From JALYUA01 sp040004225 (lineage in GTDB: Bacteria; Acidobacteriota; Thermoanaerobaculia; UBA5066; Gp7-AA6): DNA of 14,566 bases. The stretch lies in NCBI GenBank assembly GCA_040004225.1, contig JBDUBI010000109.1:1-14566 (forward strand), read 5' to 3'. Positions 1 to 8,827 of the stretch are shown here, piece by piece (position 1 is the stretch's first letter; every line of letters begins with the position of its first letter). The position numbers and the translations under genes are program-made. The notes under the pieces were generated by a model. The model made no database searches and had not been told where the DNA came from. It worked only from the letters and a program-made list of their open reading frames with translations.

Positions 1-49
1 GCCCCGAGAGGCTCCTCCCTCCCTCTGGTCGGGAGACTCCTCTCGGGGC
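1..49. repeat. Perfect 11-bp inverted repeat forming a long hairpin
   Basis: GCCCCGAGAGG at 1-11 is exactly complementary to CCTCTCGGGGC at 39-49. Inside it, after a symmetric 3x3 mismatch, CTCCC (15-19) pairs with GGGAG (31-35), leaving an 11-nt loop. The element lies about 130 nt beyond the stop of the minus-strand glucosidase gene, so it could be that transcript's 3' hairpin or a Rho-independent-type terminator. The T-tract expected on the minus strand would fall outside the window, and none follows on the plus strand. It could also be an end of a repeat element cut by the window edge. Confidence 0.55.
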
Positions 50-83
50 GAGCTTGGCCACCCTCGTGGTGGAGGCGCAGCTC
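50..83. repeat. Second smaller hairpin adjacent to the first
   Basis: GAGCT (50-54) pairs with AGCTC (79-83), and inside it CCACC (58-62) pairs with GGTGG (68-72) around a 5-nt loop. It directly abuts the 1-49 hairpin. The rest of the non-coding stretch, up to the glucosidase stop at 178, shows no recognisable gene or site. Confidence 0.4.
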
Positions 84-177
84 TGCCCCCTCGCCCGCGC
101 TCGAGGGTTGGAGTGGGGGTCCCGCAGGCAGGCGTTGGGGGTCGGCACCTTCGATGAAGGGGCGAATTTCGGTGCTT

Positions 178-2913
<2,736 letters not shown>

Positions 2914-2987
2914 GGTCCTCCGGTCCTTCAGAATCCTGTTTGCAATCTATCGGAAGCGGCGATGTTCCATGGCGTGGCGGCGACGGG

Positions 2988-3377
2988 TCAGCGCGGATCT
3001 TCCTGCGCGAGGCGCGCCGGGGCTCCCACGCGAAGCACGCGCCCCCCCGCGACCATGCCGAGGCCGTTTGACCTCAGGATCACTTCGAGCGCGTCGACCC
3101 AAAAAACGTCGTGCAGGCAGACAGTGACGGATCCCTTCACGTCCGGATCGATCACCAGGCTGGTCCCCGTCAATTCGGCAAAACTCCTGAGGACGTCCCG
3201 GATGTCGGCGTCTTTCAGATCCAGCGAGATGCGTTCGTCCGGGGACAGCCGCGCCGCAATTCGAGCGGGCCGCGGCCGGCGAACCACCGGACGCGGGGCG
3301 GCGGGCGCAGGAGCCGCGAGGGAAACAGCCACGACGAGGAGGGCCGCGAAAAAACGACGCCTCGACCGCGCTCTCAT
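2988..3377 (-). CDS. Small secreted protein made of an orphan secretin STN domain
   Basis: A 129-residue protein. Residues 1-27 look like a Sec signal peptide: an Arg-rich N-terminus, a hydrophobic AALLVVAVSLAAPAPAA stretch and a likely cleavage after an Ala-x-Ala. A Pro/Arg-rich linker follows. Residues about 49-118 match the secretin/TonB short N-terminal (STN) domain as found in PilQ and similar secretins: ISLDLKDADIRDVLRSFAEL, then VIDPDVKGSVTV, then FWVDALEVILRSNGLG and a short GGRVLRVG strand. The protein stops there, with no N1 or beta-barrel secretin domain. An in-frame extension upstream to 3644 exists, but the ATG at 3377 is preferred. It gives a clean signal peptide and forms an ATGA overlap with the stop of the preceding gene, which suggests translational coupling. 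Periplasmic location and binding to another envelope protein are inferences; no partner secretin is in the window. Confidence 0.75.
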   Translation of the reverse strand: MRARSRRRFFAALLVVAVSLAAPAPAAPRPVVRRPRPARIAARLSPDERISLDLKDADIRDVLRSFAELTGTSLVIDPDVKGSVTVCLHDVFWVDALEVILRSNGLGMVAGGRVLRVGAPARLAQEDPR

Positions 3378-3886
3378 GACCGGCCGGGAACCACGTGATC
3401 GATCTTCCGGCCGGCGGCCGCTGCATTCGCCGGGGATGGGTCCGAATCGCGAACCCGCTCGGCCATCGCCCAGAGCCCGAGGTGGCTGCGCCACGCGGAA
3501 GCCGAAGCGCGGGTCAGGACGAACTGCGTTTCCTCGCCGGCCGTCGAGACAAGGCGCAGCGCTTCCGTCCGGAAGAGAAGCCGCCCCGACGCGAGCTTCC
3601 GCCCCGTGATGATCTTGCCGATACGAGACGTCGGCAGGATCCACACCTCACCGAAGAGGCCATCGAAGAAAATGGTGTCGCCCGAAAGTCCGAGCACGCC
3701 AGGAAAGCGGCGCCACCGGCCTCCGACCCGTTCCGCGCGTGTGAGCAAAGCCGGAGGCTCGGTTTCGACCGCGAGCCGGCGGGCCGCGAGGCGGTCGAGA
3801 GCCCGGTGGAGAAGGAGCCGGGGGAGAAAGGTGACGGCGACCAGAAGCAGCCCGGCGCCGCCGAGAATCGCAAGGCCCGGGCTCAT
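3374..3886 (-). CDS. Membrane-anchored protein with possible PH-like domain
   Basis: A 170-residue protein of unrecognised family. Residues about 4-24 form one hydrophobic segment (LAILGGAGLLLVAVTFLPRL), probably a membrane anchor. After an Arg-rich stretch, residues about 60-135 are beta-rich (GLSGDTIFFDGLFGEVWILP, then ASGRLLFRTEALRLV, then ETQFVLTRASA) and end in a helix. This order of strands and a last helix is reminiscent of bacterial PH/GRAM-like domains; that is a judgement by eye, not a database match. The ATG lies 3 nt after the VWA gene stop, and its own stop overlaps the STN gene start by 4 nt, so it is tightly embedded in the operon. Only a weak purine-rich ribosome binding site is visible, so translation is probably coupled to the upstream gene. 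Confidence 0.65.
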   Translation of the reverse strand: MSPGLAILGGAGLLLVAVTFLPRLLLHRALDRLAARRLAVETEPPALLTRAERVGGRWRRFPGVLGLSGDTIFFDGLFGEVWILPTSRIGKIITGRKLASGRLLFRTEALRLVSTAGEETQFVLTRASASAWRSHLGLWAMAERVRDSDPSPANAAAAGRKIDHVVPGRS

Positions 3887-3889
3887 CGT

Positions 3890-4975
3890 TTAATGGAAGA
3901 ACTTCTTGCGATTGCGGATGTAGTCGGTGAAAAGAAACTCCGCGAGATTGTACGGCGATGCGTAGTAGGCCCTGCCTCGATTGATCTTGGTCAGCTTGTC
4001 GACGAAATCGACCAGGTAGCTGTCCGTGGCGATCATGAACGTCGTGATCGTAATGCCGTCTCGGCGGCAGGAGTCCGCCTCCTCGAGCGTGCGGTTCACG
4101 ATCTTGAGATCCAGTCCGAACGGGTTCTTGTAGAGCCGCCCATGGTCCCAGATCGCCGAGGGCTTGCCGTCGGTGATCAGGAAGATCTGCTTGTTCGGGT
4201 TCTTCCGGTGGACGAGCAGCTTGCGCGCGAGGGCGAGGCCGGCTCGGGTGTTCGTGTGGTACGGACCGACCATGGTCTTCGAAATTTCGGAGATCGCAAC
4301 GCGCTTCGCGTCATCGCCGAAGAGGATGACGTCGATCGAGTCCTTCGGGTATTTCGACTGGATGAGCTCGACCAGAGCGAGGGCGACCTTTTTCGCGGGG
4401 GTGAACCGATCTTCGCCGTAGAGGATCATCGAATGGGAAATATCGATGGCGAGAACGGTCGCGCACGAGGTCAGGTGCTCCTCCTCGTGGACCTCGAAAT
4501 CTTCGGGCTTCAGGGCGATCTCGTCGGCGTCGCGACGGACGGCGTTTCCGATCGAGCGGACCCCGTCGATGGCGGTCGGGTTGTCCCCGAACTCGTATCC
4601 GCGCGTCTCCGGGAGCAGCTCGCCCCCGCCTCCCGCCCGCGGAATGGCGTGGTAGCCCGGGCCGGATTTCGAAAGCGACGTGAAGATCTCCTCGAGAGCC
4701 GAGCGCCGGATTCGTCTCTCGCCCGCCGCGGACAGCGAGAGCTTGCCGCCCCGGTCTTCGACGATTTCGCTCTTCTCGAGCTCTTTCCGGAAGGCTTCGA
4801 GGTCGATCCCCTCGTCGATCATCCCGCGGTCCTGGAGGTACTTCATCCACTGGAGCGCTTCTTCGACGTCGCCCCCGGTCTGCAGGACGAGCTGCAGGAA
4901 CAGCTTGACGAGCTCCTGGTAGGTGAGAAGCCCGCGGAGGAGATCGACGGGGTACTCGGAATAGCGGTAGCGCAC
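3890..4975 (-). CDS. VWA domain protein with complete MIDAS, ATPase partner type
   Basis: A 361-residue protein. Residues 1-150 are mostly helical and acidic/basic. Residues about 170-350 form a von Willebrand factor A domain. The metal-ion-dependent adhesion site is intact: Asp178-x-Ser180-x-Ser182 in AIDISHS, Thr in HTNTRAG (241-243) and Asp269 in FLITDGKPS. VWA proteins of this type work with MoxR or Mg-chelatase-like AAA+ ATPases as substrate-engaging partners, as ViaA does with RavA or ChlD with ChlI. The AAA+ gene lies two genes upstream, which supports that pairing. The start is GTG, 3 nt after the aldolase stop, with a GAGG-like site inside the end of the aldolase gene. No signal peptide or membrane segment is seen, so it is probably cytoplasmic. 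Its substrate is unknown. Confidence 0.88.
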   Translation of the reverse strand: MRYRYSEYPVDLLRGLLTYQELVKLFLQLVLQTGGDVEEALQWMKYLQDRGMIDEGIDLEAFRKELEKSEIVEDRGGKLSLSAAGERRIRRSALEEIFTSLSKSGPGYHAIPRAGGGGELLPETRGYEFGDNPTAIDGVRSIGNAVRRDADEIALKPEDFEVHEEEHLTSCATVLAIDISHSMILYGEDRFTPAKKVALALVELIQSKYPKDSIDVILFGDDAKRVAISEISKTMVGPYHTNTRAGLALARKLLVHRKNPNKQIFLITDGKPSAIWDHGRLYKNPFGLDLKIVNRTLEEADSCRRDGITITTFMIATDSYLVDFVDKLTKINRGRAYYASPYNLAEFLFTDYIRNRKKFFH

Positions 4976-4978
4976 GGA

Positions 4979-5770
4979 TCAGGCCTCTATTTTCAGCGCA
5001 TCCGACGGAACGCGGCGAGGAATCGCTCCGCGCCACTGTCGGGCGGACTCCAGGATCAGCAACCGGTCGCTCATCGTAAAGAAGCTGAACCCCATCTCGC
5101 GCAGAGGCGGAATCTGGTCCGCGCGTGCGAGCATGATCCCCGCGGCCTTCCCCGCTTTTTTCGCCGCGTCCGCCACCCGGGCGATCGCCTGCTGGTATCG
5201 CGAGTCCGTGTACCTGCCGGGAATCCCGAGCGCGAAAGTCAGATCGTTCGGTCCCACGTAGAGCACGTCGCATCCCTCGAGCCGCGCCACGGCCTCCACG
5301 TCCCGAAGCGCCCCCGCCGTCTCGATCTGGACGACGACCATCGTGGTCGCATTCGCGGAAACGACGAATTCGCCGAGCGGGACCGTTCCGTACCGGTTGG
5401 CGCGAACCCCGGCCAGGCCTCGTTTTCCCAGGGGCGCGTATTTCGCCGTCTCGAGGCCGAGCCGGGCGGACTCGGCGTTTTCGGCGCGCGGAAACAGCAC
5501 GCCGCTGGCGCCGGCGTCGAGCGACCGACCCGTTTCCGCCGCGGGGCAGGAGGGCACGCGGACGATCGAAGGCAAGCCGACGCTGTCACAGGCTCGAACC
5601 ATCGATTCGATCGACTCGATGGAGAAAAATCCGTGCTCCGCGTCGAGGACGACGAAATCAAAGTTCGCAAGTGCGAGGACCTCTGGAACACCCTGGACCG
5701 GCCAGGTGAGGAAGCACCCCAGGAGAGGTTCGCCCGACAAAACCCTCGAACGGAAAGACGGGTCGGCCAT
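4979..5770 (-). CDS. HpcH/HpaI family aldolase
   Basis: A 263-residue class II pyruvate aldolase of the HpcH/HpaI family. The family cleaves 2-keto-4-hydroxy acids (for example 4-hydroxy-2-oxoheptanedioate or 2-keto-3-deoxy-L-rhamnonate) to pyruvate and an aldehyde, using a divalent metal. Key residues are visible: FVVLDAEHGF with the catalytic His46, Arg71 in VRVPS, metal ligands Glu150 in QIETAG and Asp176 in VGPNDLTFALGIPG. These match E. coli HpaI spacing within one residue. Length is normal for the family. The exact substrate cannot be assigned. The ATG follows the ATPase stop by 5 nt, and its own TGA precedes the VWA start by 3 nt. It therefore sits inside an ATPase-VWA pair rather than among sugar-acid catabolic genes. 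It may be an unrelated passenger enzyme or a functional part of the module. Confidence 0.9.
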   Translation of the reverse strand: MADPSFRSRVLSGEPLLGCFLTWPVQGVPEVLALANFDFVVLDAEHGFFSIESIESMVRACDSVGLPSIVRVPSCPAAETGRSLDAGASGVLFPRAENAESARLGLETAKYAPLGKRGLAGVRANRYGTVPLGEFVVSANATTMVVVQIETAGALRDVEAVARLEGCDVLYVGPNDLTFALGIPGRYTDSRYQQAIARVADAAKKAGKAAGIMLARADQIPPLREMGFSFFTMSDRLLILESARQWRGAIPRRVPSDALKIEA

Positions 5771-5775
5771 GAAAC

Positions 5776-7341
5776 CTAGTTGCTTCTCGCGCGGACCAGG
5801 TTGAACTTCAGCATTTCGGCGTAGGACACGCGGGAATCGAGGTCTTCCCGGGCAATCTTCAGATGTGACGTGAGCCCTTCGAGAACCAGCTCCATCCCCA
5901 CGGCCAGCTCTTCAGGCGAGGCCGGCGCGAACCGCTCCTCGACCGCCTTGCGCAGACCTGGAACGGCTTCGAGCGCCGACAGGTGCTCGGCGAACGGCGT
6001 GTCGTCGGAGACGGTCACTTTCCCGCCGTTGGAGAACCACTCCGCGATGGGCTCGTAGAGAGGATGCAGCTTCTCGGGAGCGGGCGCCGCCGTGCGGCCC
6101 CGCCGGCTCGGTCCGGAGCTCTCCTCGACCTCGTCCGGCTCTTCCCGCTTGCGCTGTGAAGGGCGGCCCGAGTCGGGCGCCGGGAATTTCGCATCGAACA
6201 GCTTCTTCACGGCCGTCGCGATGAGCTTCTTGGCGACGACCTCGGCGCCCTGCTGCTCCCCCTCGTAGACCATTTCCACTTTCCCGGTGATCGCGGGCAG
6301 GCATGCGGGCAGGTCGCACAGCCGCGGCGAGACTTTCTTTTCGCCGTGCCGCAGGCCCCGCCTCTCCAGGTTCGAGGCGAGGATCTCGATCGCGGAGATC
6401 GGCATGCGCGCCGAGACGCCCGAAGACTGGTCGACGAACTCGCTCTGCCGCGCCACGAAAGCGATCTCTTCGATCAACTCGCGGAAGAAGTCGGGTACCT
6501 CGATGCTCGGCTCTCCTGACCGCTCGGTCCAGGCTTCCTGCGCGGTGATCTTCGCCGCCGTTTTCACGTCGTCGGGATAGTGCGTCAGGATCTGAGACGA
6601 AATGCGGTCCTTCAGAGGAGTGATGATGTTGCCCCGGTTCGTGTAGTCCTCCGGGTTTGCGGAGAAGACGAGAAGAATGTCGAGCGGAATGCGGATCGGG
6701 AAGCCTCGGATCTGCAGGTCTCGCTCTTCGAGGATGTTCAAGAGCCCGACCTGGATGCGCGGCTGGAGGTCGGGGAGCTCGTTGATCGCGAAGATTCCCC
6801 GGTTGGTGCGCGGAACGATCCCGTAATGGATGACCTCTTCGTCCGAATAAGTCCGGCGCTCGGTGGCCGCCTTGATCGGGTCGACGTCGCCGATCAGGTC
6901 GGCTATCGTCACGTCGGGCGTCGCGAGTTTTTCCCGGTAACGCTCGGAGCGGGGGAGCCAGGTGATCGGGGCGGCGTCCCCTTTTTCGGCGATCAGCCGC
7001 CGGCCGTACTTGGTGATGGGGACGAGCGGGTCCTCGTTCAATTCGCTGCCGGCGAGAACCGGGATCTCGGGGTCCAGAAGGCGCACGAGCATGCGGAGGA
7101 GACGGGTCTTGGCCTGTCCGCGCAGACCCAGCAGAAGCAGGTCGTGCCGCGAGAGCACTGCGTTGTAGAGAGAGGGCAGGACGGTTCGCTCGTAGCCGTA
7201 GATTCCCTCGAACGGGTTTTCGCCGCGCGCGAGTTGAACCCGCAGGTTGTCCCGAAGCTCGTCCTTGACGCCTCGGGACCGGTATCCGCTGGTGCGGAGC
7301 TCTCCTACTGTTGCAGGTCTCTTTGTTTCCACCGTCGACAC
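5776..7341 (-). CDS. MoxR/Mg-chelatase-like AAA+ ATPase
   Basis: About 521 residues from the chosen GTG. The AAA+ core (about residues 45-330) has a Walker A variant GLRGQAKT (72-79; the usual Gly before Lys is Ala) and a Walker B variant GIFAINELPDL (182-192; the usual Asp is Asn187, with Glu188 kept). A sensor-1-like segment VFSANPEDY has Asn at 229, and an arginine-finger-like LKDRIS has Arg at 246. A helical lid follows. A Lys/Glu/Ser-rich linker lies around 408-435, then a C-terminal domain. The arrangement resembles Mg-chelatase ChlI-type ATPases that act with VWA proteins, here the gene at 3890-4975. The frame stays open upstream to 7755, but that extension overlaps the thioredoxin gene and reads as non-protein-like sequence. 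GTG at 7341 is preceded by GGAAAGG at good spacing. GTG at 7332 (AAGG upstream) is an equally possible start. Confidence 0.85.
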   Translation of the reverse strand: MSTVETKRPATVGELRTSGYRSRGVKDELRDNLRVQLARGENPFEGIYGYERTVLPSLYNAVLSRHDLLLLGLRGQAKTRLLRMLVRLLDPEIPVLAGSELNEDPLVPITKYGRRLIAEKGDAAPITWLPRSERYREKLATPDVTIADLIGDVDPIKAATERRTYSDEEVIHYGIVPRTNRGIFAINELPDLQPRIQVGLLNILEERDLQIRGFPIRIPLDILLVFSANPEDYTNRGNIITPLKDRISSQILTHYPDDVKTAAKITAQEAWTERSGEPSIEVPDFFRELIEEIAFVARQSEFVDQSSGVSARMPISAIEILASNLERRGLRHGEKKVSPRLCDLPACLPAITGKVEMVYEGEQQGAEVVAKKLIATAVKKLFDAKFPAPDSGRPSQRKREEPDEVEESSGPSRRGRTAAPAPEKLHPLYEPIAEWFSNGGKVTVSDDTPFAEHLSALEAVPGLRKAVEERFAPASPEELAVGMELVLEGLTSHLKIAREDLDSRVSYAEMLKFNLVRARSN

Positions 7342-7388
7342 CTTGAAAAACCTTTCCCGCTCGGCTAACTGCCGGCGTTCTTCGACGA

Positions 7389-7877
7389 TCACCCCGGCCG
7401 AAGCGCCGGCACCGACTCTCCCGTTCGGAAAAAGCTCTCTGGCTGGCTCGTCCCGCGCGTTTGCGCCGAAAATCGGGCGGCCAGCTCCTCCATCTTCGCC
7501 CTCTGAAACCCCTCGACCGTGTCGCGAATTCTCCCTTCCTGGTCCACGAGGAAAAGGGTGGGAACGTTGCTCAATCCAACGGCCTCCGAAGCGTTCCAGG
7601 GAGGCGGATCGTAAAGCGTCGGGACGTCGATCGAGAGCCGCTCGTAAAATGCCTTCGTTTCGGCGGCATCGTCCTGTGACACCGCGACCACGCGGGAGCC
7701 CGTGTCGCCCGTCATCGAGGAGAGCCGGTCGAGGTATGGCCACATCAGCTCGCACGTCGGGCAGCTCGATTTGAAAAAGGCCCAGAGCGTTTCCCCCGAA
7801 GGAAGAGCGGCGGGGCGGCCATCCGCATCCTGCAAGGTCAGAGGGGGAAGAAAGCTCCCGGGTTCCAGGACGGCCAC
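7389..7877 (-). CDS. Thioredoxin-fold (TlpA/AhpC-TSA-like) protein
   Basis: A 162-residue protein with a thioredoxin fold of the TlpA/ResA/AhpC-TSA type. The redox motif is Cys39-Pro-Thr-Cys42 in FFKSSCPTCELMWPYL, and the cis-proline is Pro106 in LSNVPTLFLVD. The N-terminal PGSFLPPLTLQDADGRPAAL resembles the start of TlpA-like domains. No signal peptide or lipobox is seen, so a cytoplasmic thiol reductase or peroxidase-like role is likelier than cytochrome c maturation. The frame is open far upstream, across the divergent methyltransferase gene, so the start must be inferred. The GTG at 7877 directly precedes the first conserved residues and has TATAAT at leaderless distance. The stop lies about 47 nt before the ATPase start, so it is probably the first gene of the same transcript. 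The C-terminal ~20 residues look unstructured. Confidence 0.82.
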   Translation of the reverse strand: MAVLEPGSFLPPLTLQDADGRPAALPSGETLWAFFKSSCPTCELMWPYLDRLSSMTGDTGSRVVAVSQDDAAETKAFYERLSIDVPTLYDPPPWNASEAVGLSNVPTLFLVDQEGRIRDTVEGFQRAKMEELAARFSAQTRGTSQPESFFRTGESVPALRPG

Positions 7878-7883
7878 CGCTGG

Positions 7884-7889
7884 ATTATA
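7884..7889 (-). promoter_or_regulatory. -10 box placed for a leaderless mRNA
   Basis: On the minus strand the perfect TATAAT is followed by exactly 6 nt and then the GTG of the thioredoxin-fold gene, so the predicted +1 is the G of the start codon. There is no Shine-Dalgarno sequence in that interval. The -35 region at 16-18 bp spacing has no good TTGACA match. It would drive the thioredoxin-ATPase-aldolase-VWA cluster. Confidence 0.5.
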
Positions 7890-7958
7890 GACTTCGGAAG
7901 TACCCCGATCGGAGGTTGTCCGGATTCGCGAGCGCGACTCTTTTCGTTCCGATTTTCC

Positions 7959-8729
7959 ATGACCGACGATGACTCTCCGGTTGCGTTCCCGGACCACTTC
8001 TCCGGACACGCGTCGGACTACGCGCGCTACCGGCCGGACTATCCGGACTCGCTGTTCGACTACCTCGCCGCGTCGGCTCCCGCCCGGCGGCTCGCGTGGG
8101 ACTGCGCGACGGGGAGCGGACAGGCGGCGTTTCCCCTGGCCGCGCGATTTGACCGCGTTGTCGCGACGGACGCGAGCGGGCGGCAGATCGCGGAGGCCGC
8201 GCGGCATCCGCGCATCGAGTACCGAGTCGCGTTTGCGGAATCCGCGGGCCTCCCGGACGGGAGCGCCGACCTCGTCACGGTCGCCCAGGCGCTCCACTGG
8301 TTCGATCGCGCCCGTTTCTGGGAGGAGGCTTCGCGCGTCCTCGTTCGAGGGGGCGTCCTCGCGGTCTGGGCCTATGACCTGTTGCACGTCAGCAAGGCCG
8401 TGGACGCCGCAGTCCGGCGGCTCGCCGGCGAAATCGTGGGCCCCTGGTGGCCTCGGGAACGCCGCGTGGTCGACCAGGGCTACGGCGCGATCGAGTTTCC
8501 CTTCCGGGAGATGACGGCCCCGACGTTCGTCATGGAGAAAGAGTGGACTCTGTCGGACCTCGCCGGGTACCTGCGCACCTGGTCCGCGACGCGCCGGTAC
8601 TCCGCCTCTCAAGGGCGGGACCCCGTCCTGCTCGTGGAACGGGAGCTCGCCGCCGCGTGGGGCGACCCCGCGACCCCGCGCCCGGTCACCTGGACGCTCG
8701 ACCTCCGGGTCGGCCGCTCGCCCGCGTAG
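7959..8729 (+). CDS. Class I SAM-dependent methyltransferase
   Basis: A 256-residue Rossmann-fold methyltransferase of the Methyltransf_11/UbiE-like type. Motif I is AWDCATGSGQAAFPL (about 46-60), where SAM binds, and the acidic residue ending strand 2 is Asp71 in VVATDAS. Motif IV is DLVTVAQALHWFD (about 102-114), with the 'QALHWF' typical of one widespread bacterial/fungal subgroup that begins with a F(S/G)xxAxxYaxYRPxYP-like region, seen here at 13-29. The substrate is unknown. It is divergent from the thioredoxin-fold gene with 81 bp between start codons. The ATG has no Shine-Dalgarno sequence, so a leaderless or weakly initiated message is possible, although no -10 hexamer sits at the right spacing. 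No membrane segment is seen. Confidence 0.88.
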   Translation: MTDDDSPVAFPDHFSGHASDYARYRPDYPDSLFDYLAASAPARRLAWDCATGSGQAAFPLAARFDRVVATDASGRQIAEAARHPRIEYRVAFAESAGLPDGSADLVTVAQALHWFDRARFWEEASRVLVRGGVLAVWAYDLLHVSKAVDAAVRRLAGEIVGPWWPRERRVVDQGYGAIEFPFREMTAPTFVMEKEWTLSDLAGYLRTWSATRRYSASQGRDPVLLVERELAAAWGDPATPRPVTWTLDLRVGRSPA

Positions 8730-8758
8730 CATCGAAGGGCGGCGGCCTCCGGGTGGCG

Positions 8759-8779
8759 GATTCCCGATTCTCGATTCCT
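8759..8779. repeat. Three tandem GATTC-type heptamers
   Basis: GATTCCC, GATTCTC and GATTCCT follow one another without gap in the 98-bp space between the methyltransferase stop and moaA. They end 36 bp before the moaA -10-like hexamer. They may be a small direct-repeat operator, a fragment of a dispersed intergenic repeat, or a replication-slippage tract. Confidence 0.45.
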
Positions 8780-8815
8780 GGCCTTGCGGAACCTCCAGGG
8801 ACCGCCACACCGCGC

Positions 8816-8821
8816 TAGAAT
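8816..8821 (+). promoter_or_regulatory. -10-like TAGAAT at leaderless distance from moaA
   Basis: TAGAAT is followed by exactly 6 nt (CCTCCC) and the GTG of moaA, so the predicted +1 coincides with the start codon. The 6 nt are pyrimidines and cannot act as a Shine-Dalgarno sequence. No convincing -35 hexamer is seen. The geometry is identical to that upstream of the thioredoxin-fold gene at 7877. Confidence 0.45.
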
Positions 8822-8827
8822 CCTCCC

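Noticed and set aside
3378..3644. Upstream extension of the STN protein frame
   Set aside because: It lies over the membrane protein gene and would bury the signal peptide. The ATGA overlap start gives a proper secretion signal.
3395..5779. Plus-strand open frame of about 794 codons antisense to the VWA and aldolase genes
   Set aside because: It mirrors two clearly conserved minus-strand proteins. Its translation is Arg/Glu/Asp-rich low-complexity sequence with no motif, as expected from the antisense frame of high-GC genes.
7342..7755. Upstream extension of the AAA+ ATPase frame to an ATG at 7755
   Set aside because: It overlaps most of the thioredoxin-fold gene in another frame, and its residues are Arg/Gly-rich without similarity to ATPase N-termini. 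GTG starts at 7341 or 7332 have ribosome binding sites.
7911..7915. GGAGG upstream of the methyltransferase as its ribosome binding site
   Set aside because: It is more than 40 nt from the ATG, and no in-frame start codon lies at suitable distance.
7878..8810. N-terminal extension of the thioredoxin-fold frame through the methyltransferase region
   Set aside because: The extension is antisense to a well-supported methyltransferase and has no conserved features. The conserved domain begins right after the GTG at 7877.
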